DNA of 64,000 bases from Rhabdophis nuchalis (GCA_039707465.1 CM077645.1:163546003-163610002); one strand, 5' to 3'; numbered from the stretch's first letter, positions 1 to 11,691 are shown. A program made the numbers and translations. The notes: generated by a model from the letters alone, not told the origin.

Positions 1-60
1 AAATGAGGAGGCGAGTTTAGGGAGGCTCCAAAGCTTTTTGGGGGGGCGGAGGAAAGAAAG

Positions 61-159
61 AAAAATATGGAATGCTTCACGAATTTGCGTGTCATCCTTG
101 CACAGGGGCCATGCTAATCTTCTCTGTAGCGTTCCAATTTTAGTATATGTGCTGCCGAA
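61..159 (-). pseudogene. U6 spliceosomal snRNA pseudogene, 5'-truncated
   Basis: Read on the minus strand, this matches vertebrate U6 snRNA from the TTCGGCAGCAC segment through the ACAGAGAAGATTAGCATGG core to the CCATATTTTT end. The first eight bases of U6 (GTGCTCGC) are replaced by unrelated sequence. At least three substitutions are visible: near the 3' stem, in the GCGCAAGG segment, and inside GATACAGAGA, which reads GCTACAGAGA here. No U6-type external promoter was sought. The missing 5' end and the substitutions make a functional U6 gene unlikely; this looks like one of the common retrocopies. Confidence 0.9.
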
Positions 160-2066
160 TATTGTTACAAATATTGGGAGAATTCTACACTTTTCTTTTT
201 ACTTGCTGAATAACCACTGACTTGGACAAATATTAACTGTTATGATGTAGAGAATAAGATTATATGAAAGCTTAAATTTTATATACAAACACTGGATGGA
301 AAATTAATAAGTACGTTTGTAATTTTCAAGATTGATGCCCAAAAATTCATGACCGAATGACATGTTGTATGAAATTGAAAATGATTGAATGTTTTATTTG
401 TTTTTAAATGTTGAAAATAAAAATTTACTTAAAAAAAAACCCCAATCTATGTTATCTGTACCATTGTTTGGGACTGTACAATAATCAGTTTCAGGTAGGA
501 ATTAAATATTAAACAAAATGCCACAGACGATAAATAAAGATCTCACTTATTTTTAAGCACCGTTTTGACCAGCACTGAAGAATCTCTAAGCACATATTGA
601 TTTCTATTCTCTTGCCATAGATGAAACTTCATTCATTAATAATACAATCCAGTTTGTACTGTATATTTGCGTGTGAATCATAAACGAGGATGCTGAGATG
701 AGTGCATGAAATATGCTTTTGGCTGCATTGAATTACTATAACTTGAGCCTTAATAATTTGCATGGTCTTACCATAATGCATGATAATGTCATATCCGACT
801 CACAGAAGGTTGATATTAAACTTCCCTCAGGTAAATCAGGTATATCCTTCCTTAGCAGCATTTACATACACTCGCTTTGAACAGCAGGGGTAATATCAAC
901 TGTAGGAAAACTGTAAATCACATTAACAATCGAGCATGACACAGCTACCAGTTCCATTAACTATCTGTAGAAAGTAGAATGAGTAATTAAGTGGCTATTG
1001 TGATATGTGCTATTTGAATTGAGGCCTCCTGTTGCAATATTTTTGTCTATGACGAAGCAGAATTTTAATGCGGGATAAAGGAAAGTTGATCGGACATTTG
1101 AGTGATCGCAATTGGGCATGTAAATTCATATTTATGGGTGACATCATGGAACACCAATGTCATCAAGAAGCAGATGCAAAAGGAAAAGTCAAAAACTTTT
1201 CAGAATTGTATATATCCAAGTAAGGATGGAACCAAAATTTGATACAGGAAATCTAGCATACTTTTCGCTATTAAAGACACAATAGACAGGATCAACAGTA
1301 GAGAGGGTAACAAAATGCCAGCATTTATTTAATAGAAGCTGAAGTCCTAGAACCTTACACTTACATATCTTTAAGATATACTTGGTGTGGAAACTCTAGA
1401 TTGGGACCTGAAGCTGAAAAATGGTAAAGACAAAAACTGTTTGCAACAGTTTGAAACTGCTGGGATTCTGAAGAATAATTCCTGTTTCCTTAGGAAACTG
1501 AAGAATTAGCACAGATACTCTTTGGCACTCTTGAAGTATACACTCTGTTTCTGTACAATGTCCATCATGCAATTCTTTGCATATGTGTAAGCAGTGGTAT
1601 GCAGACTAGAGAAAAGCTGCTAGAAATGACAAGGCAAGGAAATTAAAGGCATGAGATTAAAAAGAAAAAAAGAAACACAGCAAAATTGAGTTTACACCAA
1701 ACCGTTGTTGCTTCTCCAGCATTTAAACACTACTTCATACATGGCTTTTTGGTTTTTACTCTTGTCTTTCTCTTTTTCAGGGTCTCATCAACTCCATCCA
1801 ACCACAACTTCCTTGATCTTCTCTTGTTTTACCACATATTTTTTTCTCCTGCCATCAACTTACTTTTATGTTTCTTCTGATATACCCAAATCTCATATTT
1901 ATGTAAAGATTTTATTTTACTTCTTTTGAAAAACATTTATTCCTCACAATAAATTTTTCCATCCTTGTTCACTTCTTAGTCTACATTCAATCAAGGTACA
2001 CAAATTTGCCTACTTAATCTGGGGTTTTTTTTACATTTATGTATAACTCGCAGATGTCTACTTCAT
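160..2066. other. AT-rich intergenic stretch without a recognised feature
   Basis: Unique-looking AT-rich sequence. No exon-like open frame, RNA gene or repeat family was recognised. Open frames near 1686-1929 are short, hydrophobic and T-rich and look like chance frames. Confidence 0.5.
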
Positions 2067-2071
2067 TCTCA

Positions 2072-2195
2072 ATAAGGGTGGAGATAGCATCCATGTATGG
2101 GTTATGACCTATCCGCACTCTGATTGGACTGAGTCAGATTAATAATTAATTAAGGGTGCTATATAACCCCCTCAGGAGTAGACTCCACCCAGTTT
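2072..2195 (+). repeat. Left inverted terminal repeat of the DIRS-type element
   Basis: About 120 bp that reappear, reverse complemented and almost unchanged, at 7220-7345. It contains GCTATATAACCCC at about 2158-2170, a TATA-like box that could serve as the promoter expected in a DIRS terminal repeat. The outermost bases (2067-2098) are copied in reverse complement at 7027-7058. Confidence 0.88.
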
Positions 2196-3095
2196 CCGAC
2201 TCAGTCCAGCTCTGGGACTGGTCTGGTATCATCATCCTCTGAGGAGAATTTCTGAAGAAAGGATTTCTGGGCCAGCCACCCCTATTTATGTGCCCACCTG
2301 CGAGGTGGTGACTTGACCAGCTAGGGACTTGTCCCACAACGCTAGGTCCGCTCCCCCGACGAGATCAAGATCTGACAGATCCTCACAGAGATTTCCAGGG
2401 GTGGCTCATCAAGAGGCCTTTGAGGGGGCGGCCAGAATTGCAGCTCTGCTGTGAGGCCTTTGTGTGTACCCCCGGGGAGCTAAGCGCGCTGCCTCAGGTG
2501 CTTTCATGGCCTTGGTAAGTGGCCGCACCTATCAAAGGCTGTCGGGCCTTTGGGCCTTTGGGGGAGGCCTCTCCTGTCACCGAGGGCCTCCCGCGCGCTC
2601 GTCGCCTGGACAAGATGGTGACTGACGGAGCCTGCCATCGAGTGCGCCTAATACGGAGCCCTCCAGGGCTGCCGAGACTTTTGTCCCCTTGGGGGCCTAA
2701 GTGGTGACTGCGCTTGGGGCTACGGCCCCAGATGCGCCCAACACCCCTCCCTCCGGGGGCTGTAGGACAGGTGAGTGCAACGGCCCATTGGGCCTTATCC
2801 CCCTGACTGGGTTGCCTCCGGGACTGCCGGGCTTCGAGGCCCACATAAGGCAGCTACAGCCTTCGGCTGCTCGCGCACGCGCTATGAGGCTGGGGATGCC
2901 ACAGGCAGTTTGTGGAACTTTCGGGGGCTTTTGGGGACCGCTCCTTTTACGGGGGCTTACCTCGTGGGCAGGCATTCAGTTTCACGCCGGCAGGGCTGTG
3001 CGGCGGCGCGCCAGCAGCCCAGAACCCCCCGCACCCTCCCGTGTGAGCTATGGCGCGGCGGGCCTGTCAGGGCCGCAGGAGCCGCGAGGAGGCGC

Positions 3096-3199
3096 GCTCA
3101 GGTAAGGAAGCCTGTCAGATCGGCAGGCACCCCGCGGAGGCGCCCCCCCTCGCTCAGGTAAGGAAGCCTGTCAGATCGGCAGGCACCCCGCGGAGGCGC
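3096..3199. repeat. Tandem duplication, about 56-bp unit
   Basis: The segment beginning GCTCAGGTAAGGAAGCCTG occurs at 3096 and again at 3152, almost identical through the CCCCGCGGAGGCGC end. Each unit carries a splice-donor-like CAGGTAAG. It lies inside the DIRS-type element. Confidence 0.85.
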
Positions 3200-3321
3200 A
3201 CTACGGCCTGGAGCCTCCCGCTCCCTCCCTGGCCGATTGAGAAGCGGTCGGACCGTGGAAGCCGCACCGGGACGCGCAAGCGGCCCGCAGCCTCCCGAGC
3301 CCTCCCCGAGGTAGTGCTCAT

Positions 3322-3383
3322 GCGGCCGGCCTGTCAGGCCCGCGGGAGCCGCGCGGCTGGCCTGTCGGGCCCGCGGGAGCCGC
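3322..3383. repeat. Tandem duplication, 31-bp GC-rich unit
   Basis: Two adjacent units of GCGGCYGGCCTGTCRGGCC plus CGCGGGAGCCGC, differing at two positions. A related third unit lies at about 3055-3095. This adds to the local repeat structure of the DIRS body. Confidence 0.8.
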
Positions 3384-3716
3384 GCCAGTCACTAGGAGGG
3401 CGCAGCATGCGCATGCGCACGCACGCCGCGCGATCATGGCCGCCGGCGTAGGGGTTTCAACAGAGGGACGGCTGGCCCAGATGGGATTTGTCAGCGGCAC
3501 TCGGCGCCCAGCACCTCCGGTCGCAGCTTTGAAGACGCGGTCATGCCTCCGGCGATCCCGGGCCCCGCCCTGTCACCCTCTCGGGCTCTGTGATTTGCAG
3601 TCTGTCCCCACCACCTTGGGGTGCCGGAAATGGGCCGTGCACCTTCGGCGAAGGCCCCTCCTTATGTTAGCCAGGTTTGGAGCTTAGAGGGCATTCAAGG
3701 GCATGGAGTTGTACAA

Positions 3717-3771
3717 GAAAAATAAAATAAATAAATAATAATAATAATAAATAAATAAATTTAAAAAAAAA
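3717..3771. repeat. A-rich simple repeat (AAAT/AAT)n
   Basis: An AT-only stretch of AAAT and AAT units ending in a run of A, embedded in otherwise very GC-rich element sequence. It may be the tail of a small secondary insertion, but no body was recognised. Confidence 0.7.
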
Positions 3772-5814
3772 AGGTCCTGCGGGGTGGCCCATCCCTTGGA
3801 AGGGAGCTGGGACCCTTTTATAGCGCCATTCGGGGCCTTTAAGATACGGTCCTCACTTACTGATGGGAGTCCCACTTAGCGATGCTATGGCCGCAGCCTC
3901 GAAGAACCCTCTGGAAAGGGGCCTGGCCATTTGGCCACATGGCCTACTGGTCCTCACGTCTGCGTCAGCGGTCTCAGTCCACAGACCCATCATGTGCAGG
4001 GTCAGTAGTAGTCCCAACGCCAGCGGCCGCAGAGCCCTTTTTTGACCTCTCTCTGGGCCAAGGGCCCAGCTCCCGGGACACCATGCTAGCCACCGTTCTG
4101 TCTGTGGGGCTTGGGGCCCTGGGCAGGGGCACCGGCGTTCTCAGTATCCAGGGGTCTGGCCGTCATCCAACCCTATGGGCCACCGTGCTTGCGGGCTCCC
4201 CCAGGGAACTTTGACTTGCAGTGGGTTACTGCAGTCACATAGTGGGACAGCTCAGCAGCTCGGCCTTCTGATTCCCGAGGGGTGCCAGGGGGCCCCACAG
4301 CCTCCGGTTCGTTCGGTCGCCCCCCTCTGGTGGCGAGTAGGGGGACCGCCTAGGCGCAAGCAGCGATGACCAAAGACCGTAAGTCTTGAGTGCAGAGTGG
4401 CTGCCCGGGGGTGGGGAGGCCTTGCCCCCCAAACCCTCGCTTCCCTTCTTCCCTTGTCAGCGCCGTGGTGACCATGGCCGGGGTCACCTCCACGGCTGAT
4501 CGATTGGTGGAGACACTGGCTGGGCCAGGCTCGGACTTGCACGCCTCTGGTTCTCTAGGACGGGGGGGGGTCCTTGGGCCCGCATCCTAGCCTTCAGAAG
4601 CCTCATGTCTGGGACACCCTACTCTTAGGGCCGGCGCCTACAGCCATTCTTCGGCTGGCCTCCCTGACCAAGCTTCTCAGGGGGGGCCTCGACGGGCCGC
4701 TTGCAGCCCATGCTTCCATGGCCGCCCTCCCCCCCTCTTTGTTTCCCGCATCGGATCTGGCGCCCTTCCCCCCTCCTCGTTTTTGGCTACGGCTCAATCT
4801 GGGGGGGTGTTCCCGCATCGGATCTGGCGACCTCCTGGCCTGGGGCCATTGCCCTCTTCACGGCGTGTCCTATACCAGGTTCCGTCGGTCATTCCTCCCT
4901 GAGCCACATCCCCTGATGTGTCGTTTGGTCATCTGCCATGCCTCCCGCATTGGCGGGCGGAGTGATTACTCTGACCGGAGTAGGGCCCGCGCCAGGTACA
5001 TTAAACGCGTCTCTCAGAGGGCCCTCTTCCTGGGGGTTAAGGAGGAGCACGTACAACTCCGTCCTCCATCCCTCCTACCCCAAGATAAGGTCTGGTCGCC
5101 CCGACCGTGTCCCGACGGCACGTCAAGGTTCGGATTCTACCCCCTCCCTCTCATGCGGACTTTTTCCACTTGGCCATTGGGGGCGGAGGGACCGGACGGC
5201 AAATTTGCACCGTTATCCATAATTCCCTGACTAGGTGGTCGGTACCCCAGGGCCGATCGGGCACGGTGTTTCCGCGCCGCAGCGGGATTCCAGCCGCCAC
5301 TGCACTTGGTCTGGCACTCGTTCACAGAGGGGGCCTTGTCCATGGTACCGGCGCTCACGCCCTGGGCGCTTGGCCCAGACTCCCTGGCCCACGGACTTGG
5401 CGCGGCTAACCCGGATGGGGTCCGCGACTCGGTCTCTCCCCAACAGGGGGTTTGTTCTACTTTCATATCTTCCATAGGCGCCGGAATTCCTGGTTACTCC
5501 GGCGGGCTACCTGTCCTCTAGTCGCTTATGGGCCTTTGGTTGGCCGATTCCAGCTCTCCTGGCTCCCCACCGGTTTCTGGGGTCCGGAACGATCTGAGCA
5601 TTGCCTCTTGTCGACGGGGTCATTTGTGTGGCGTTTGTTCGTAGTCACCTGGACCGGGGGCCCTGGGCCCGGAGGCCACCGGCTCGCACCCTGGGGAAAG
5701 GGCTTTGGTCCTGGCCTTTGTCCTTCTAGGCTATCCCCTCATCCCCACGGTGACACTCGGCAGGACTGGGGTTGATTCGGCCGCACGGGGATTTCATTCC
5801 CCGGGGCCCCGAGG

Positions 5815-5873
5815 TCTCCCTCTCTGTCTCTCTCTCTTGCTCTCTCTCTCTCTTATTCTCTCTCTCCCTGGGA
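5815..5873. repeat. Polypyrimidine (CT)n-rich tract
   Basis: Imperfect CT repeats (CTCTCTCT interrupted by G and TT) inside the DIRS-type element. Confidence 0.75.
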
Positions 5874-7026
5874 CGCTCGGTCGTTTTGCCTCGCCTACGG
5901 GCATCAAGCTCTTGACGTAGAACACCCGAGTATGGGGTTGTTTCGCTCCCCTCCCTCTCTTCCACCGGGCTGTTCCGACCTGAGGGTGGTTTTCACCCGG
6001 AATAGCAAGAGGGTCGTGTTAGTACTTTGCTTTGATGCCGCCTTCGGGCGCTATGAGTGCCCCTTCGGGGGTCGTTGGGGGATTTTGGGAGCACGGTGCT
6101 TTCTGTGGCCTTTTATGACGTTTGCCCCGCTTGCACTGGAGTATGGACGGGTCCGCAGTCCGAGTCTGTGGGTACCTGTTGGCAGTTCGCTGGCAACTTT
6201 CGACACAGCCTATCTGTCTGCCCTTGTGGCTCGGCATGTGTGATCTTTCTCGGGCTCCAGTCGTGTTCCCGCGGACTGGGGGTGCTCCGGGACGAATTTG
6301 TGGACGGGATCCCCTCCGTTGGCCCTTCACTGGCAAGTGGGGCCCTTGTTGGAGGGCCCTGCCCTTGCCTTGGGAACGAATGGGGCCTCCCCTTCCCTGG
6401 GCCTGGTGGTCTGCGGCTTCGGCTTTGGTCTCGGTAGGAGAGGCCAGTTTGGTTTTTCTCTTCCACACAAGTGGGTTGCCGGGTGTCCCCGTTTTCTGTG
6501 CCACGGGCAGCCACAGGGGTTTTTTCTGGCGCGGTCGGGGTTGTTACCTGATTTCTTACGGGGTCTCAGGGACCCCTCGGGCTGCCCTGGTTCTTGTGGG
6601 TCTGACGTCGCCTTCTTGGGCATCTTCTTGGATGCACGTCCTCTTTCCTCCTCTCTGCCACGACCGGGGTCTCCCATCGACCGCTTCCCCTTGCTCTGGG
6701 CTTCCCCACAGCGGCATAAGTTTCTTGGTTCCCATGGGTGCATCAGGAGATCCTATACTGTCTATCGGACGGACACTTACATAGGCGGGTCTGCTCTCGC
6801 TCACAGGGCTGCGATTTTGGCCCGTATGGAGGTGGAGTCCCGCTCGGGGCTCGGTAGGGGGGTGGCGTGGTCCTCCCCCCATCATTCCCGGGGACGCGCA
6901 TGGCGTTCCGGCTCGTCTGGGCGGCCAGATGGTATAGACGCATCCGGCATTCTGTCCATGGTGCGCCTGGGTCTGCTGGTCTGTACTCGATCCCTCCCTG
7001 CGAGGCGTTTGGGCTTTGGTATGTCC

Positions 7027-7115
7027 CATACATGGATGCTATCTCCACCCTTATTGAGAAAGGGCGTTGGTACTTACCTGATACGCCTCTTCTAATAAGG
7101 GGGGAGATAGCATCC
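7027..7115 (+). repeat. Internal complementary region (circle-junction record) of the DIRS-type element
   Basis: Bases 7027-7058 are the exact reverse complement of the element's left outer end (2067-2098). Bases 7060-7115 are the exact reverse complement of its right outer end (7324-7380). The two parts abut at TTGAGAAAGGGCG, recording how left and right ends would be joined in a circular intermediate. In DIRS-1 this region is thought to guide completion of the termini during reverse transcription. Confidence 0.88.
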
Positions 7116-7219
7116 GGCCCGTCCCTTCTCTCGTCCTGACCAGCTGGGCGATTTTGGTGTATTGTGCTTTGGTTTTGGTGAGATGATACCGGTGAGTCTG
7201 ATTTTACTTTCCTTCGTTG

Positions 7220-7345
7220 AAAACTGGGTGGAGTCTACTCCTGAGGGGGTTATATAGCACCCTTAATTAATTATTAATCTGACTCAGTCCAATCAGAGTG
7301 CGGATAGGTCATAACCCATACATGGATGCTATCTCCCCCCTTATT
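7220..7345 (-). repeat. Right inverted terminal repeat of the DIRS-type element
   Basis: Reverse complement of the left terminal repeat, starting AAACTGGGTGGAGTCTACTC and including the mirrored TATA-like segment. Sequence continues outward to about 7381 with a right-specific extension containing CAGGTAAGTACC. Confidence 0.88.
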
Positions 7346-7381
7346 AGAAGAGGCGTATCAGGTAAGTACCAACGCCCTTTT

Positions 7382-9935
7382 TCTCCATCTATCACAACGA
7401 ACTTGGGTTTGATGTATCAATTTTCAGATCCATATACCTTATTACAAGTGAATGTTCTTCAGATTCCCAGCCAACAATAGAACAACATCGCTATATAAAA
7501 GTACATGTACATTTACGTCTCAACCAACACATTTTAACATCAACAGCATTCTATATGTATTTAGCAAACTGAGAAGAGATCATATGCTAAGCATGCTCCA
7601 TGCTTGATGTTAAAATATTCACCAAGTGTTTCATATTATAATCCATGCATAGTTTTTCTTCTGTTCTTATTGCATTCCAAATTCAATGTTCCTTTCCATA
7701 TGCAAAAAGATCCATACACATTTTCTAAATCCGTAAATGTCCTGTAATACAAATGCCCTCTCAAGGGATGTCGGAATAACCTTGGTACATAGGTGGAGGA
7801 CTGTGTAGAAAGAATAAGAGCGTAGCACACGATACCCCTAGTCAATAATCAGGTGAATAATAAAAAATTCATGTACCTACCTGACATAAAGGTACACTAT
7901 ACTTCCTATCTTTGGTTTGTTGTCATTTTTGCCAAAAAAATATCCTAGGCACATTTACAAACAAATCCTCTTGTATTATCATATTTCCTTTTGTTACTTT
8001 TCCTTTTGCATAGAGGAATTCTTCTTCTTCCTCCTCCTCCTCCTCCTCCTCCTCCTCCTCCTTGTCCTCCTCCTATTAGCTGACTTTTTGACAAAATGGC
8101 AGCCATTTTGCTCCTGTCCATTTTCACTCTTTTTCTTCCAGGGTACCATTACCCATTTGCATAATTTGAAACATCATCTGCTTCTACAATTTACTACAGT
8201 AGTTCTTTTTTCCAAATTTTAGAAAGCCGCTTTTCTCAGTACAAAAGGCTCAATGAATCAGGATGGGGTAGGGGTTTTTTTTTTTTTTTTTGCTCATCAG
8301 CTAAAAGAAAAAAACAACAACCTTATCATAACAAAAATAGCTCAGAGGAAAAAAGAACTCTAGTGTGATTGATCAGTTCTAATAACCCATCTTGAAATGG
8401 GCTGCTCAGCTAGGTCCCTGTATATAGCAAGCATATTGTATAAACTAAAGCACTATTACACCAGCATCTTAGTGGAAGAAATTTCAGGAACTAATAAAAC
8501 ATATTTGTGATATTGAAATGTTCAAGCACTGTCTAGCCTGGTTGCTAGGGAACACTGTATTTAATAAGCCCTCTGCAAACTCTGGTCTTTTGCATCAAAA
8601 AGCTAATAACAGACCAAAACTCTCCCAATATTATTAGTTAAAGTACAATTTAACTTTTACTTGAAGCTTTGGTATTGTTGCTGTCACCACTGTTGCAATA
8701 AAAAAAAAAGGCAGCGTATAAAATCAGTGAACAACAAATGTATAAACTATAGTTCATAGTAATAAATGCATACACTTATTTTAATTTTAACTTGTAACTA
8801 TAATGCCAGGTTTACTTTTTACCTTCCCTTCTTTATTCTAAAAGTGTACAGTATTTTTCTACTACTAATATGTTATAAATTCTTCTAAATGCTTCTGAAT
8901 TATCCAAAGAAACACACGAAGTAAATATCCTTTACTAGACCTAAGGGCAAAATCTCCATGTTAAAATAAATTCTAAGTATAACTTGCACAGACTAGACAG
9001 ATTTTCTAAATGTTAAATGGGTCCCAAATTCCAAAACATCTACATATAGAGAATTCTTCCAATCATTTGATGCTCAATTCCTTCATTTTCTTCCATCACA
9101 ATCAAAAGACTCTACTGTATTACTGCCTCTTAAAAGTATTATAAACAAATATATAATTGTTCCTAAGTGTAGTATTTGAAATATTTTATGGAACCAATAT
9201 ATATTATGGAAAACATGCCCATCAATTTACTCAATCTGAACATAGATATAGTATTTTTCACAATGTTATGCAGGATACTACATACATTAACCAAATTACA
9301 GAAACATCTTGTTCATGGAATCTAGTTCAATTTTTGTAAGATTCACTGAAATACAAAACATTATCTCATCCACTGAAAAGTTGTTTGATATTATTTGATA
9401 GTATATATAATTCAGTTATAGTAAACTAAAAAGACATTAAAAATAAAGTGATATAATAATGAACATAGCAATTTAATGGTTCTTTTTTGGGGGGGAAAGA
9501 AAGCAGAGGGAAACAGAAACATCATTTTCAAAAAAGCATTTACAAGTTTATACTGCTGACAAGTGGACAGTAAGAGAACCTGTATATTTCTGTGACAACA
9601 ATGAAACATTTTTCATTTTTCACAGATGGGCAGATAATATCAGTTATCCAACAGCACACTTGAATGTATCTACTCTCAATCTAAACATATTCAAGGAAAA
9701 TATATTGGTACTTTCATTCTTCTTCAAGTATCCAATTCATTAATTCCACATGGAAATCACTGCATAAGTCATCATACAATTCATTAAAGACTTTGCTCAG
9801 ATGCATTCAGTATTTAAAAATTGAGCAAGGTCCTTCGAAAAGCTAGTAGCTAGTAATATTATCTTTTGCTTTGGAGTACCAAACTTTATACGGAATTGTA
9901 CATGCAGTTTGTCATTCACTTGCATATTCATTAAT
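7382..9935. other. AT-rich intergenic stretch with simple repeats
   Basis: No coding exon was recognised. It contains a (TCC)n tract at about 8018-8075 and a poly-T run at about 8273-8292. Open frames over the TCC tract (poly-Leu or poly-Gly) are repeat artefacts. Confidence 0.5.
8018..8075. repeat. (TCC)n microsatellite
   Basis: Uninterrupted CTT/CTC triplets turning into TCC repeats, broken once by TTG near 8063. Confidence 0.9.
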
Positions 9936-10087
9936 CCACTAGCTGTACCCGGCCACACATTGCTTTGGCCCAATCTGGTTAAATGGCCAACCAATGTGTG
10001 TGTAGATCTACACCTGCACACACAAACACGACATACACACAACCACTGTATAACCCCCAACCTACCTATGTACTATATTTCTTCCTC

Positions 10088-10281
10088 TCTCATCCTACCT
10101 ACTACCTACCTACCTACCTACTTACCTACTGTATTTCCCCCTCTCTATCTCTCTACCTACCTACCTACCTACCTACCTACCTACCTACCTACCTTCCTAC
10201 CTACTTACTGTATTTCCCCCCTCTCTATGTTTATCTTCCTACCTACCTACCTACCTACCTACCTACCTACCTACCTACCTA
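10088..10281. repeat. (CTAC)n tetranucleotide microsatellite
   Basis: Three blocks of perfect or near-perfect CTAC repeats separated by TGTATTTCCCCCTCTCTAT-like spacers that themselves recur. Open frames reading Tyr-Leu-Pro-Thr repeats here are artefacts. Confidence 0.92.
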
Positions 10282-10300
10282 CTGTATTTCTCCCTCTCAT

Positions 10301-10465
10301 CTTGTTTTGGGCCTAGTAGATCTGCCTGGGCCACATGGGAGTGTGCTACACCCTGCATCTTATTTTGGGCCTAGTAGGTCTGCCTGGGCCACATGGGAGT
10401 GTGCTATGCCCTGCCTCTTGTTTTCGGCGTAGTAGGTCTGCCTGGGCCACATGGGAGTGTGCTAT
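10301..10465. repeat. 58-bp minisatellite, about 2.8 copies
   Basis: The unit CTTGTTTTGGGCCTAGTAG followed by ATCTGCCTGGGCCACATGGG and AGTGTGCTA starts at 10301, 10359 and 10417. Copies differ by a few substitutions, and the third fades after GTGTGCTATG. Confidence 0.9.
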
Positions 10466-10785
10466 GTGTGAGGGAACGTTGGAAGCTTATTTGGTTGCTG
10501 AGGAACGACTGTTGGAAATGTGAGAGGTGTATGCGTGATGCATCATAAGAAGCAGCTGGGTGGGAGGAGCTACAGGGAGGTGAAAACTTCACAAGTGGGT
10601 ACAATTTATGTTTGTGTACTGTGCACATGACACACGTGTGCCAGCCACAAAAAAGGTACGTATTATATCATTAGAAGTTCTTGGGAACATTGTGTGAAAA
10701 TTTGGTGTTGATTGGTTCAATACTTTCTAAGATTAGTGGCTTTCAACAAACTATTTTACATTTTTATTTATATAGATAACCCATC

Positions 10786-11384
10786 CTGTGCCCAAAAGCA
10801 TTGGGTGTCTTGAAGTGCTGTACAGTTGCATAGCTTATTAATCTTCCTTTTTTTAAGCCAATAATGAAGCAAATAAAAGTGATGTAAGTCAATACTGGAG
10901 TTAATTTATGAGATAAAGTAAAACTTTCTTTAACACAAGTTCAACTCCTGGTTACTTCAGGTACCTATCTGTAGTTTTCTTGGCAATAAAGAGTATTTTG
11001 ACCTAATCTTTTTAGAATGTAGTTTGGACTTCTCCATCAAGCCGATAAACTTGGTATTTTCATATATTCTCCCATCCAAGAACTAAATTCAACCTGCTCT
11101 GCTTTTCAGAAGCATTCAAGGGTAGCCAAGTGCTGTTATTTATCTGGACCAATTTAGGTATGTTCCTTGTTAAATCAAAAGGTAGACAGGCTGAAGGCAA
11201 AATAGAAATTCTAGAATAGTACTAGTAAAAATACTGAAACTGGGAAAATATATAAATCTTCACTTTAACACAAACCATAATGTTGGAGATTTGGGGGAAT
11301 ATGAATATATATCAAAATAGAAATGAAATAATTGCTTTTGGAATCATGCCTGCATTTAATTTTCCTGTTTGGGCTTTCTCAGTT
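10786..11384. other. Intergenic stretch, nothing recognised
   Basis: AT-rich sequence without a supported gene or repeat. Confidence 0.45.
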
Positions 11385-11690
11385 CCTCATGCAGTAGTCC
11401 TTGACCTATGATCATTATTGCAACAGGAATTTTTATCGTAAATTGTGATGAGGCACCTATGTGACTGAACTCAATTTTATGGATGTTTTTATGGTAATCA
11501 TTAAACAAATCACACAGTTGTATGTCCTGATCCATTCTCCTGAACGGATTTACCAGAAACTGGCAAAAGCTGATGGAAACTAGTAAAAAGTGTCATAAAT
11601 GATGTCACATGACCATGGGACAACACAACTGGTCTTAAATGTGAACCAGTGGCCAAGTTGCCCAGAGTTGTTTCAATGGTGAGATAAGAA
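11385..11690. repeat. Degenerate MITE-like DNA repeat
   Basis: It starts with GCAGTAGTCCTTGACCTATG, close to the CAGGTAGTCCTYGACTTRCAA terminus seen at 45360 in this window, and continues with the TGACGTCACATGACCATGGG-type interior common to this repeat group. The opposite terminus is not clear. Confidence 0.5.
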
Positions 11691-11691
11691 T

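Larger units (their letters stand above)
2067..7381 (+). mobile_element. DIRS-type tyrosine-recombinase retrotransposon (ends complete, coding decayed or absent)
   Basis: The element is delimited by inverted terminal repeats (2072-2195 and 7220-7345). Just inside the right end lies an internal complementary region whose two halves are exact reverse complements of the outer left and outer right termini. That architecture is characteristic of DIRS-like retrotransposons, which replicate through a circular DNA joined at the two ends and integrate with a tyrosine recombinase, normally without a target duplication; none is obvious here. The right terminus carries about 40 bp beyond the part shared with the left, as in DIRS-1. 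The body is strikingly GC- and CpG-rich compared with its AT-rich surroundings. The longest open frames (4574-5230, 6122-6784 and 6298-7095) show no gag, reverse transcriptase, RNase H or recombinase motif I could recognise, so this is either a heavily decayed copy or a non-autonomous derivative. The + orientation is inferred from the internal complementary region lying at the right end. Confidence 0.82.
9936..10785 (+). repeat. Unassigned interspersed repeat containing a microsatellite and a minisatellite
   Basis: The stretch opens with CTAGCTGTACCCGGCCACAC and closes with an AT-rich TTTATTTATATAGATAA end. I remember both boundary motifs as recurrent in squamate DNA, but I cannot name the family. 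The interior has a CTAC microsatellite and a 58-bp tandem repeat. The boundaries are approximate. Confidence 0.4.

Noticed and set aside
7071..7080. U1 snRNA gene or pseudogene
   Set aside because: The match to U1 covers only about ten bases and is explained as the complement of the DIRS right end; the rest of U1 is absent.
4574..7095. Long open frames in the DIRS-type element (218, 220 and 265 codons)
   Set aside because: GC-rich sequence has few stops by chance, frames overlap on both strands, and no RT, RNase H or recombinase motif was recognised.
8018..8127. Leucine-rich or glycine-rich open frames
   Set aside because: Translations of the TCC microsatellite.
9909..10432. Open frames with Tyr-Leu-Pro-Thr repeats
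   Set aside because: They are translations of the CTAC microsatellite and minisatellite.
10301..10465. Regular repeats resembling a CRISPR array
   Set aside because: The 58-bp units are contiguous, with no unique spacers, and the window is vertebrate DNA.
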